A DNA stretch of 64,000 nt from assembly GCA_005697215.1 (NCBI GenBank), contig CP040003.1, positions 372,001 through 436,000 of the forward strand, written 5' to 3'. The position numbers were made by a program, and so were the translations under genes. Origin of the DNA: Candidatus Saccharibacteria bacterium oral taxon 488 (GTDB lineage Bacteria; Patescibacteriota; Saccharimonadia; Saccharimonadales; Saccharimonadaceae). Of this stretch, positions 1 to 7,800 are shown piece after piece; position 1 is the first letter of the stretch; the number at the start of each line of letters is the position of its first letter. The notes beneath the pieces were generated by a model. It searched no databases. It was given only the letters and a program-made list of their open reading frames with translations, and was not told where the DNA came from.

Positions 1-19
1 CGCTATGCCGGGTCGCTAA

Positions 20-931
20 TCATGACTCGCCCAGATCTTTCGTAGCGGAGATGGTCACCGTTATCGCTCTCAAAATCGTCCGCAAATTTGCAGCGGTGAT
101 GGCCTTCGCTAGCTCATGCTTTGTCAGCGGCGCGGCGGTTTTCTGGTAAAAATAAATTGGTGCGGGGTTGTAGAGTGGGTCGGTTTTGAAGGCTTTGGCG
201 AGGTTGTTTAGGTGGTCGGCATACGGCGCGGGGTTAAATGTTCGTAGATAGTTTTGCGCTGTTTTGCCCGCGCCTTGCCAATCGAAAGATTTTTTCACGG
301 TGTAGATTTGGCTGACCGAATTGCCGTCATGGTAGGCGGTGAATTCGCTATGGCTGGACGGATAGGCCGAGACTCGGTCAAAGCACGCATTGCGTGCTAG
401 GTCGAGTAGTATCGGATACATGCAGAAAAAGGCGGCGGTTGCCTGTTCACTGGCGTCGGGAGCCTCAATCGTCAGCGTGATGTCTATGAAATTATCTGGC
501 TGATCATCAACCTCTAGCGGCGGGCTTTTGACTGGTTCGGTAATTTTGTCAGGTCTAGCGGAGCGGCGGCTGGCGAAAGCTTTTTGGCAGCGAGCCAGTT
601 GTTTGCGTAATTCGGCTTCATCCCAGATGACAACGCTTGCTTTCATCTCCGCCTCGATATGGGCGACGGATTCGTGAATCATGGATAAATCAAACGGCTT
701 TACGTCAGCGATGACTTTTTCAAATAACGTAATTGATTCGCGAGTAAAGAACGCGACGTCAAAAAAGACGCTCGATTCGGATGTTGTGCCATGTAATTCG
801 CCAATAAAGGCGCGCTCATTACCAGATTTTTCTGCCGCTCGTAAGAACCGCCGAATAACCAAATGCTCAAACAAATGGCAAACATCGTGATCGGCTGGCA
901 AGTTGTAAGCGGAATATAGTTTGTGGATCAT
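20..931 (-). CDS. M16-like metallopeptidase-fold protein (HxxEH), copy 1
   Basis: A 303-residue protein. Near the N-terminus, after a short strand, is HLFEH (H19, E22, H23), the inverted zinc motif of family M16. An acidic stretch with E93 and E95 lies about 70-72 residues after H23, close to where M16 enzymes place their third zinc ligand. Full M16 chains are about 400-450 residues, so this is roughly a single half-domain. No signal peptide or membrane helix is visible. The start at 931 was preferred to an upstream in-frame codon at 976 because a TACAAT -10 box ends 7 nt before it and the region between carries a hairpin. A second protein with the same layout lies at 48723-49658. Peptidase activity and substrate are inferred only. 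Confidence 0.7.
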   Translation of the reverse strand: MIHKLYSAYNLPADHDVCHLFEHLVIRRFLRAAEKSGNERAFIGELHGTTSESSVFFDVAFFTRESITLFEKVIADVKPFDLSMIHESVAHIEAEMKASVVIWDEAELRKQLARCQKAFASRRSARPDKITEPVKSPPLEVDDQPDNFIDITLTIEAPDASEQATAAFFCMYPILLDLARNACFDRVSAYPSSHSEFTAYHDGNSVSQIYTVKKSFDWQGAGKTAQNYLRTFNPAPYADHLNNLAKAFKTDPLYNPAPIYFYQKTAAPLTKHELAKAITAANLRTILRAITVTISATKDLGES

Positions 932-954
932 GGGTTTATTGTAGCAGGGTGAGT

Positions 955-990
955 ACTCCGCCCCAACAGATTGCACTGCCAGGGCGGAGT
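955..990 (-). terminator. GC-rich hairpin between small-protein gene and M16-like gene
   Basis: The arms ACTCCGCCC (955-963) and GGGCGGAGT (982-990) pair perfectly around an 18-nt loop, just after the stop of the small gene at 1001 and just upstream of the M16-like start. There is no clear U tract, so it may be a processing or stability element rather than a full terminator. A 12-bp hairpin also containing CCGCCC sits in the same place in the second module (49691-49720). Confidence 0.5.
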
Positions 991-1000
991 CTTCTCGAAC

Positions 1001-1234
1001 TCAGAAGCTCTTGAACGGAGCCTTGTCGTTCGAGGTTCCTGAGTCGCTACGGTTGGTCAGCGACCTAGGAGCGTCGGCCTTCGGGGTCGACGACTTGGAG
1101 GTGGGGAGCCCGCTGAAGGTCACCTTCGGCAGGCTTCCCGGGGATCCACCGAATCGCTGCTGGCCGCTCTGGCCGAAGCTGTCGTGGTGGTTCCTGTTGC
1201 TGTTCAATCCCTTTTGGGGACGTCCAGTTGCCAT
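1001..1234 (-). CDS. small basic disordered protein, module copy 1
   Basis: A 77-residue protein rich in Ser, Gly, Asn, Lys and Pro, with no Cys or Trp and no signal peptide or membrane helix. It starts MATGRPQKG and contains RFGG. The ATG at 1234 was chosen because AGGAG lies 7 nt upstream. Codons are strongly C/G-ending (AAC, AGC, ACC, AAG, CTG), giving a higher GC content than the flanking genes. That suggests high expression or foreign origin. It has its own consensus-like promoter and a structured leader (1235-1374). The M16-like gene follows on the same strand across a hairpin. No family is recognised. Confidence 0.7.
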   Translation of the reverse strand: MATGRPQKGLNSNRNHHDSFGQSGQQRFGGSPGSLPKVTFSGLPTSKSSTPKADAPRSLTNRSDSGTSNDKAPFKSF

Positions 1235-1338
1235 AGTAAACTCCTTTTGGAGTCGGGCGAGAATGGACCTTCTCGCAAACGGCACATTTGACACATGGCA
1301 CGAGTCAAATGCGAACCCAGTGCGAAATTGCACGAAAG
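1235..1338 (-). promoter_or_regulatory. structured 5' leader with a hairpin over the ribosome binding site
   Basis: About 100 nt lie between the predicted transcription start and the ATG at 1234. Four perfect inverted repeats are seen: GTGC/GCAC (1320-1333), CATTTGAC/GTCAAATG (1285-1311), GCGAGAA/TTCTCGC (1257-1276) and ACTCC/GGAGT with an AAAA loop in the RNA (1240-1253). The last contains the Shine-Dalgarno in its 3' arm, so folding would hide it. This arrangement suggests translational control. It matches no riboswitch class that I recognise. Confidence 0.5.
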
Positions 1339-1345
1339 GCTGATA

Positions 1346-1374
1346 TATATATCAATACGAGAACAAAACGTCAA
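1346..1374 (-). promoter_or_regulatory. sigma70-type promoter for the small-protein gene
   Basis: On the minus strand, TTGACG (1374-1369) and TATATA (1351-1346) are separated by exactly 17 nt. It is one of the best -35/-10 pairs in the window and predicts a start near 1339. Confidence 0.7.
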
Positions 1375-1455
1375 GGGTTTTTGTCAATAATGTGGTGTAA
1401 TATTTCTATCACCCCCGTTACGATCGCGGCGTGTTATATAGTAACCGTATAAGTT

Positions 1456-2442
1456 TTAGTCCTGCTCCACTTCTCGCAAAGCCTTATCCGTCGCCGTCAC
1501 CAACTCCCGCACGGCCTCGTCATACTCCTCGTATACGCGAAAACCAGCCGCGTACGGATGGCCGCCGCCGCCGAAGTAGCCGGCTACGGTATCGGCGATC
1601 GGGAGGTTGCCGCGCAGGCGGGCAGTTAGTTTGCCATCAGGATAGGTTTTGATGACGCAGCTGAGCGCCACGCCTTCGACTAGCCGCAGTTCGTCGCCGA
1701 TCAGCGCGCCGGGGTTGTAGGCGTCGCTGTAGGCTTGAATTTCCTCAAACGGCACGTGTACCAGTGCCAATTGTCCGTCCAGTAAATATTCAATTCGCTC
1801 AATTAGCTTGCCTTTGTATGCCAGAATTTCCGGCGACTTTTTCATAAATTCGCGCCGCCGCTCCTCAATTTCGGCGTTGGAAGCGCCGAAATTGGTCAAT
1901 TCGCCAGCCGTGTGGAAGGTCGACGCGGTGGTGTTTGGTGTGGTGAGGCCCAGGCTGTCAGACATGATGGCGATCAACAAATTCTCCGCCGCTTGCTGGT
2001 TGATAGTCCAACCAGCGTGGGTGAACAATTGGTAGAGCAATTCCCCGGTTGCCACCACGGTGTCAGAGAGCATGGTGTGCTCAAAACTCAGGGTTGACTC
2101 GGCGGTGTGGTGGTCGACGACCAAGACTGGGTGTGTTTCCAAAAAGTGCCGCACCCCCGGCGTTTCTAAGACCTTGCTGAGCAACACGTCAGCGCTGGTA
2201 TCCACGATGATAGCCAGGTCGGCACGGGTCGGAAAATCGCCAACCACCCGGTCCCAGCCGCGGATGTACCGCAGGTATTTGGGGATGTCGACCGGACAAT
2301 ACAACGTCACGGTTTTATCCAAATCACTGAGCACTTCCTCTAGCGCCAAACTAGAACCCAGGCTGTCGCCATCAGGGTTTTCGGCCTGGATGATGACGAT
2401 GTTATTGGCGGATTGGATGAGTTGCTCGGCGGTATCAAACAT
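1456..2442 (-). CDS. DHH/DHHA1 phosphoesterase (NrnA-like)
   Basis: A 328-residue two-domain phosphoesterase of the type that cleaves short oligonucleotides or pAp. The DHH domain shows NPDGDSLGS near residue 22, IVDTS near 82 and VVDHH near 108. The DHHA1 domain near the C-terminus shows GGGGHPYAAGF. Family members usually have HxNPDGD in motif I, but here the His position is Ala (AENPDGD), which may alter metal binding. TATAAT ends 6 nt before the ATG, with no Shine-Dalgarno, so the mRNA is probably leaderless. It could act in RNA turnover or cyclic dinucleotide breakdown; the sequence does not decide which. Confidence 0.85.
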   Translation of the reverse strand: MFDTAEQLIQSANNIVIIQAENPDGDSLGSSLALEEVLSDLDKTVTLYCPVDIPKYLRYIRGWDRVVGDFPTRADLAIIVDTSADVLLSKVLETPGVRHFLETHPVLVVDHHTAESTLSFEHTMLSDTVVATGELLYQLFTHAGWTINQQAAENLLIAIMSDSLGLTTPNTTASTFHTAGELTNFGASNAEIEERRREFMKKSPEILAYKGKLIERIEYLLDGQLALVHVPFEEIQAYSDAYNPGALIGDELRLVEGVALSCVIKTYPDGKLTARLRGNLPIADTVAGYFGGGGHPYAAGFRVYEEYDEAVRELVTATDKALREVEQD

Positions 2443-2484
2443 AGTCTTATTATAGCAGATAGGATTTTCGGTAGTGTGGTGAGA

Positions 2485-4458
2485 CTACTCATCTCGCATA
2501 TCTTTGATCGGGTTGCGTCGGGTGTTGCGGATGAGCGGTATCAGGCACGCTAGCACGGCAGCAGCGATGATGCTAAGTGCGACCGCGCCGATGACCATCC
2601 AGTCAATCGTCCAAAATCGGAAAGTTGTCGCCAAATCTTTCGGCGTCATGGCGATGCGCAGCGTCGCGGTGATTTGACCAGCGAACACATTGTCGGCGAT
2701 ATATACGACAATTAGTCCGGCGGTGATACTGAATAGTGCAGTGAGCAGCGCCACGATCATGGTGTAGACGAAATAAATTTGGCTTATATCAAGCCGCGTT
2801 GCTCCGAGCGCCCGAAAAACTGCGGATTCTTTGCGGCTGTCGGCGATGGTGCGGGAAATGATAATCAGCAAGATAAAGGCGGCGATGATCGTCACGCCGA
2901 TGAATGTCCACATGATGATTGGCCTGAGGCGTTCCATGGCGTCGTAATTGACGAGCGAGTTGCTGCCGGTGGGCGATGCGAATACTACGTAGTGCGGCAG
3001 GCAGATTGACTTGTTAGATTTTTGGGTTTTGGAGGCTTCAGTGGGTTCGGGTTGCGCGGATAAATCGGTTATTTCCGTGCCGCCAGAATTCCCTTCGCCG
3101 CAAGAAGCGGCTGCCAGGTAGCTGCGAGCTTTGTTGGGGTCACTGAATTCGTAGATAGCTAGTGTCTCGTCTCTATTGGCGCCGCCTTGATCATTGTTGG
3201 CGGTTTGAATAGTTGATTCAAGCGCTGTTTGCGCCGCGGTGGTCATTGAGCCGCGCGGCATGATCCAGGTGTATGACAGGCGGGCGCTTAAGAATTGCTG
3301 TAAGAAGCTGCCGATGTCGCTTTGGGCGGCTTCAATGCCGTCCGGCATCAGGCCGACGACGTGGAAAGTAAATTTGGCCTGGGCGGGTTCGGGCTGGACT
3401 GAGCCGAAGGTCTGATCAAATTGGCGCTGGTTAGCCTCGGTGCGCTTGGCTTCGGCTGAGCGATTATCCTTAACGACGGCCGGCGCAGCGCAAGAATCAG
3501 CGGACGGCATGGCGTATTCGCGGTCTGGTTTGACATAATCGGCGGATGGTTTTTTAGCTTGATTGGCGGCGGCTTGGATTTGTTGTTTGGCGGTTTGCAG
3601 CAATTCTTGCGAAGCCAGGTTGCGATAACAGGCGCTGAATGTCAACTGCCCGGCTTTTTGGCGCAATTCTTTGAGTCGTGCTAGTTGCGTGTCATTGCTG
3701 GCATTTTTATCCAGCGGCTTGAGGCCGAGCAGCGCTTCAGCGTCCTGGTAGCGGATGATCAGCGGAATCTCGCTGGGTTTGGCGCTGGCGCCAGACAGCA
3801 AATAGCCGCCCAGTAGCGATTGGTCGATGGCGGTTATACTGCTGAATTGCTGCTTAAATTCTTCCAGCGGGGTCGGCTGGTTGTTTTGCTGGCGCTTGTC
3901 GTCAAACGACTCAATTCCCCGCTTCATATAATTTAGCATGCCATTGGCGGCGATTGATTGAATACTAAACTGCTGCACGGCACCGCGGGTGCGGGCAAAT
4001 TGCCACTGCGCGTCCGCTGTGAGGCGCGGTAATTTGGCGGTCTCCTGGCGAATAAGCCGCTGGACAATGACGCTCTGGTTGTTCGGGTACGGCGGGCTAT
4101 CAGGAAATGACTGCATGATTGGTGGTTCGGATTTGGGGTCGTATGGCAGGCCGAGGCGGGCAGCCAGCGCCTGCTTGTCCTTAATCATTTGCGTGCGCTC
4201 GGCTTCGGCGCGAGCAGTTAGATTTGAGGTAAATTCAATATTATTTGGCCGAATGGCGGTTTGCGCTACTAAATAGCGACTATTCAGGCTGCCTCGATCA
4301 AACTCCTCAACGCTCCGCTGAGCACCCATTAGCATAGTTAGCCCCGCCAGCAGCGCCGCGAAAAGCAGCCCGGACACGACCACGGTGATGGACAAGCGAA
4401 TGCGCCGCACTCGGAGTTTGGTGCCAGCCAGCCGCAGCGAATCGGTGATTCTAAGCAT
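2485..4458 (-). CDS. MacB/FtsX-type ABC transporter permease
   Basis: A 657-residue permease. One helix lies at about residues 24-46, followed by a large extracytoplasmic region of roughly 450 residues containing several Cys. Three C-terminal helices form the FtsX-like domain, with the coupling segment SRKESAVFRALGATRLDI between the first two, as in MacB proteins. The ATG overlaps the last 8 nt of the ATPase gene, so the two are translationally coupled and form one transporter. MacB-type systems move peptides or lipoproteins or transmit mechanical force rather than import nutrients. The substrate is unknown. Confidence 0.85.
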   Translation of the reverse strand: MLRITDSLRLAGTKLRVRRIRLSITVVVSGLLFAALLAGLTMLMGAQRSVEEFDRGSLNSRYLVAQTAIRPNNIEFTSNLTARAEAERTQMIKDKQALAARLGLPYDPKSEPPIMQSFPDSPPYPNNQSVIVQRLIRQETAKLPRLTADAQWQFARTRGAVQQFSIQSIAANGMLNYMKRGIESFDDKRQQNNQPTPLEEFKQQFSSITAIDQSLLGGYLLSGASAKPSEIPLIIRYQDAEALLGLKPLDKNASNDTQLARLKELRQKAGQLTFSACYRNLASQELLQTAKQQIQAAANQAKKPSADYVKPDREYAMPSADSCAAPAVVKDNRSAEAKRTEANQRQFDQTFGSVQPEPAQAKFTFHVVGLMPDGIEAAQSDIGSFLQQFLSARLSYTWIMPRGSMTTAAQTALESTIQTANNDQGGANRDETLAIYEFSDPNKARSYLAAASCGEGNSGGTEITDLSAQPEPTEASKTQKSNKSICLPHYVVFASPTGSNSLVNYDAMERLRPIIMWTFIGVTIIAAFILLIIISRTIADSRKESAVFRALGATRLDISQIYFVYTMIVALLTALFSITAGLIVVYIADNVFAGQITATLRIAMTPKDLATTFRFWTIDWMVIGAVALSIIAAAVLACLIPLIRNTRRNPIKDMRDE

Positions 4459-5332
4459 CGGCTATTCTCCCGTCCTTCAGGCGGATTTCACGATCGGCCG
4501 CTGCAGCGATGTCTGGATTGTGCGTAACGATAACGACCGTGGTGCCGAGTTCGCGGCGGATTTGATGAAACAGGTCGATGATGCGGTCGGAATTGGCGCT
4601 GTCCAGATTGCCTGTCGGCTCGTCGGCGAGTAAAATATTCGGGCGATTGAATAAGGCGCGGGCGATGGCAGCGCGTTGAATTTGACCGCCGGAAAGTTCG
4701 CGCGGCAAATGGTGCATCCGGTCTGCTAGTCCGACCAATTCGGCGAGTTCCTGGGCGCGGGCGCGGCGCTGCTTGGGTTTGATGCGGGCAAACATGGCGG
4801 GAATTTCCAGATTGGCGGACAGGGTTAGGAATGGCTGCAGATAAAATGATTGGAAGACAAAGCCGATTTCACGCGATCGGAACCGCGACAGTTGCCGGTC
4901 AGACAAGCGGCTGAGCGGCTGGTCGTTAATGAGGATTTGACCGGTGGACGGCTTGTCGAGCCCGCCGATAAGCTGCAGTAAAGTACTTTTGCCCGAGCCG
5001 CTAGCACCAGTGATGGCTACGAATTCGCCAGCGAAAATATCAAGGCTAATGCCGCCGAGCGCTGGAATGGTTTGGCGACCGACGCGGTAAGATTTGGCGA
5101 GGTCGGTTACGGCGATGTGGCAGCTACTGGAGCGTTTTTGCGCGGCAGCATACGGTGTAATAGTTTTAGTAGTCAGGCTGGACTTGGCGGTTGGAGGTAA
5201 ATCAACCAAACCCGCCGAAACAGCTGGCTGAGCAAAGTTGCGGATTGCGTCAATCGCTTCCTCGATATCGTCAAATTTCGCTAAAAATGCCGCGATATCC
5301 TCAGCGCGTACCTTCCCCACCTCTGGTTTCAT
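4451..5332 (-). CDS. ABC transporter ATP-binding protein (MacB/LolD type)
   Basis: A 293-residue ATPase. It has Walker A GASGSGKST, a Q-loop, signature LSGGQIQRAAIARAL, Walker B ILLADEPTGNLD and a switch His in VIVTHN. About 70 residues precede the ATPase core, which is longer than usual for LolD/MacB ATPases; part is helical and acidic. The start at 5332 was chosen over an upstream in-frame codon because TGCTACAAT ends 6 nt before it. It forms an operon with the overlapping permease gene. Confidence 0.9.
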   Translation of the reverse strand: MKPEVGKVRAEDIAAFLAKFDDIEEAIDAIRNFAQPAVSAGLVDLPPTAKSSLTTKTITPYAAAQKRSSSCHIAVTDLAKSYRVGRQTIPALGGISLDIFAGEFVAITGASGSGKSTLLQLIGGLDKPSTGQILINDQPLSRLSDRQLSRFRSREIGFVFQSFYLQPFLTLSANLEIPAMFARIKPKQRRARAQELAELVGLADRMHHLPRELSGGQIQRAAIARALFNRPNILLADEPTGNLDSANSDRIIDLFHQIRRELGTTVVIVTHNPDIAAAADREIRLKDGRIADA

Positions 5333-5369
5333 GGTTGTATTGTAGCAAAAGCAGGATGGCCTTAGCAAG

Positions 5370-5987
5370 CTACAGCGTTCGTCGTCCTTCCAGCGCATGC
5401 GTCAGCGTGATTTGGTCGGCGTATTCAAGGTCGACGCCGACGGGGATGCCGCGGGCGAGGCGCGAGATGGTGATGGCGAGGCTGGCCTCCTGGAGGTAGC
5501 GCTGCAAAAAGAGCGCGGTTGATTCGCCCTCGACCGACGCGTTGGTGGCGATGATCAGTTCTTCGGCGTTATCATGCTTGATCCGCTCAATGAGCTCGGG
5601 GATATGCAGCTGCTCCGGGCCGATGCCATCAATTGGCGAAATCGCGCCGCCCAGCACGTGATAGGTGCCGCTATATTGCCCCGTCCGCTCCAGCGCCACG
5701 ATGTCCAGTGGCTCTTCGACCACGCAAATCAAGCGGCGATTGCGCGACTCGTCTTGGTATAGCGGCGACACCTCTTGATCATGATCAATCAAGGCGAACG
5801 TGACCGGACAGGTTTTGACGCGTGTATGCAGCCGATCCAGCGCCCGCGCTAGCTGCTCAGCTCGCCTAGCGTCACGCCGAAGTACGGCATAGGCATAGCG
5901 CTCGGCGGTTCGCGGCCCGACACCAGGCAGCCCGCCAAACTCATCAATTAGCGTCGTCAGCGCCGCCGGCAAAATCGTCGGTTTCAT
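5370..5987 (-). CDS. recR: recombination mediator protein RecR
   Basis: A 205-residue RecR, which works with RecO and RecF in loading RecA on gapped DNA. An N-terminal helix-hairpin-helix segment (FGGLPGVGPRTAERYA) is followed by a Toprim domain beginning ICVVEEPLDIVALE. The zinc finger between them normally has four Cys in two pairs. Here only two remain (in VKTCPVTF and RLICVV) and the CxxC partners are lost, so zinc binding is doubtful. Its ATG overlaps the stop of ybaB (TAATG), giving the common ybaB-recR order. Confidence 0.92.
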   Translation of the reverse strand: MKPTILPAALTTLIDEFGGLPGVGPRTAERYAYAVLRRDARRAEQLARALDRLHTRVKTCPVTFALIDHDQEVSPLYQDESRNRRLICVVEEPLDIVALERTGQYSGTYHVLGGAISPIDGIGPEQLHIPELIERIKHDNAEELIIATNASVEGESTALFLQRYLQEASLAITISRLARGIPVGVDLEYADQITLTHALEGRRTL

Positions 5988-6277
5988 TAGAACGGCAAGT
6001 TGCCCAGCCCGCCCATCAGCGGTTTCATCGTCTCGGCAGCAACTTCCTGCGCTTTGGCTAGACCGTCGCGAATTGCGATTTGGATCCAGTGCTCCAGCTG
6101 CTCGATATTATCGAGGTCAACCATCTTTGGATTAATCTTGATCGACTTAATTTTCAGCTCGCCGGTGATCTGGACGATCACTGCACCGTCACCGGCCTCT
6201 ACTTCAATGATTTCTTTGCCGAGCTGTTTCTGGGCCTTGCGCAGTTGCTGCAACATCTTGACTTGGTCAAACGCCAT
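5987..6277 (-). CDS. ybaB: YbaB/EbfC family nucleoid-associated protein
   Basis: A 96-residue small DNA-binding protein with the family's features: an N-terminal helix (MLQQLRKAQKQLGKE), a central strand region and a C-terminal helix ending MGGLGNLPF. It is placed directly before recR, as in many bacteria. GGAGG lies 11 nt before the ATG. It probably binds DNA as a dimer. Confidence 0.9.
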   Translation of the reverse strand: MAFDQVKMLQQLRKAQKQLGKEIIEVEAGDGAVIVQITGELKIKSIKINPKMVDLDNIEQLEHWIQIAIRDGLAKAQEVAAETMKPLMGGLGNLPF

Positions 6278-6317
6278 AATTATTAATTCCTCCTTGAATT
6301 TACTTTTTCATTATACG

Positions 6318-7778
6318 CTATTTTTTCGCCAATTTGTAGAGGTAAAAGCGGTCAGCCCGCTCGGCGTGGCTATTGGTGACGATGCGCTCGAGTGTCCAGC
6401 CGTCAGTGTTGGGGTGAGCCATTTGTTCAGCGCGGGTGATGACGAGTGTAGCGCTCTCCGTGGTTGGTTGATTGACGGCGAGTTTGTGCTTGCTATAGCG
6501 AGCGACGGTTTCGTAGAGCGGCGCCTCGTGCGGGTTGGCGACGAGAACGACGTTTTGCCTGCCGGCGATGGCTTTTTGTAGTAGTGGCAAGTCGGTGCTA
6601 AATTTATGTACTGCACCTGAAAAATGACGATACCCATTGGTAAAGCGGTCGAGGCCCGAGAGCACCATCACGCCGATGAGCGCCATCAGCATCAATAAGC
6701 CGGTGATGCGGGCATAAGGATTGCGCGGAAATAGCGAATACCATTGATTGAGCAGTGCCTCGACACCAACGGCCAGCAGGATAAATAGCGGCAAGATGAT
6801 AATGCTGGTCATCGATGGCTGCAGCACCAGTAGCGGCAAACTCAACAGCAGCCAGACACTGATCATGTACGAACGCGCGGTATGGTGGTGCTGGATGGTT
6901 TTGAACAGACCAAGCACGATCAGAAACAGCGCCGAAAAGTCGAGTACCGGTGCGATCTGTCCACCGACAACGGTTGGCTTGACCCAGAGATAATGATACA
7001 GCAGTAACCGCAAATTATCGACCAGCGCCCAGCTAAGGCTATGAATACCGACTAGTGCTTTGAGTAGATCATGATGCGTCGCAGCGAGGAACATTGCCGG
7101 CGCGCTCGTGAGCGCGAGAACGATAATCGCTGGCAGCCACTTGAAGCGATTGCGTTTGGCGAGTAGTGCGTAGCGTGTATGCGGGTGGATCAGCGCTACC
7201 AGTAGCAGCGTCAGATGAATATACCAAAAATACGGCGTAAACAGGCTCAGGCCGACCGTCGCCGCCAGTAGCAGCCGCCACAGGGCCGAGCCCTTAGCGC
7301 GCTGGACGATTAGGCTAGCGAAGAGGAGGATGAGTGCGGCGTAGGTGATGTAGAGGATGTGCGGTGTGAAGCTTTGGGCAAAGAAGATCAGCTGGCCAGT
7401 GACTGTCATGATGACGAGCGACAGGATGGTGACATTGGGCTTGAACCAGCGCCGCAGCAGGAAAAACACGGCGATGGCAGCGATGAACGACAGGATGAGT
7501 GACGGCAGCTTGATGGTATAGATGGTGACGCCAAATAAGCTGAACAATCCACGCTGCAAGAGGTGGAATGGCAAGTTGGTTTGGGCGAACGAGCCGAGGT
7601 GACTCGGCGAAATGGCATTGGTAGTATCAAGTGCCTCAATTTCCGCCTCGGTCACGCCGCCTGGGGCATACAAACTAGCGGCGGTGATGGCCGCACAGAA
7701 TAGCACAATCAGCGCCATGTAGCCCAGCCAATAGCGCCAGCGATAGACAGCCGAGTCGGCGAGTTTGTGCTTTTTCAT
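6318..7778 (-). CDS. polytopic membrane glycosyltransferase (PMT/GT39-like)
   Basis: A 486-residue protein with about ten predicted membrane helices. An extracytoplasmic loop after the first helix carries acidic residues (GVTEAEIEALD), the position used by PMT/ArnT-type enzymes for catalysis with polyprenyl-phosphate sugar donors. A soluble C-terminal segment of about 90 residues follows the last helix. TATAAT ends 8 nt before the ATG, suggesting a leaderless mRNA. The likely role is transfer of a sugar to a surface protein or glycan. Acceptor and sugar are unknown. Confidence 0.65.
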   Translation of the reverse strand: MKKHKLADSAVYRWRYWLGYMALIVLFCAAITAASLYAPGGVTEAEIEALDTTNAISPSHLGSFAQTNLPFHLLQRGLFSLFGVTIYTIKLPSLILSFIAAIAVFFLLRRWFKPNVTILSLVIMTVTGQLIFFAQSFTPHILYITYAALILLFASLIVQRAKGSALWRLLLAATVGLSLFTPYFWYIHLTLLLVALIHPHTRYALLAKRNRFKWLPAIIVLALTSAPAMFLAATHHDLLKALVGIHSLSWALVDNLRLLLYHYLWVKPTVVGGQIAPVLDFSALFLIVLGLFKTIQHHHTARSYMISVWLLLSLPLLVLQPSMTSIIILPLFILLAVGVEALLNQWYSLFPRNPYARITGLLMLMALIGVMVLSGLDRFTNGYRHFSGAVHKFSTDLPLLQKAIAGRQNVVLVANPHEAPLYETVARYSKHKLAVNQPTTESATLVITRAEQMAHPNTDGWTLERIVTNSHAERADRFYLYKLAKK

Positions 7779-7800
7779 TGGTATTGATTATAGCACAATT

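Noticed and set aside
1011..1343. Plus-strand 110-codon ORF over the first small gene
   Set aside because: The minus-strand reading has promoter, ribosome binding site and downstream hairpin; the plus-strand reading has none.
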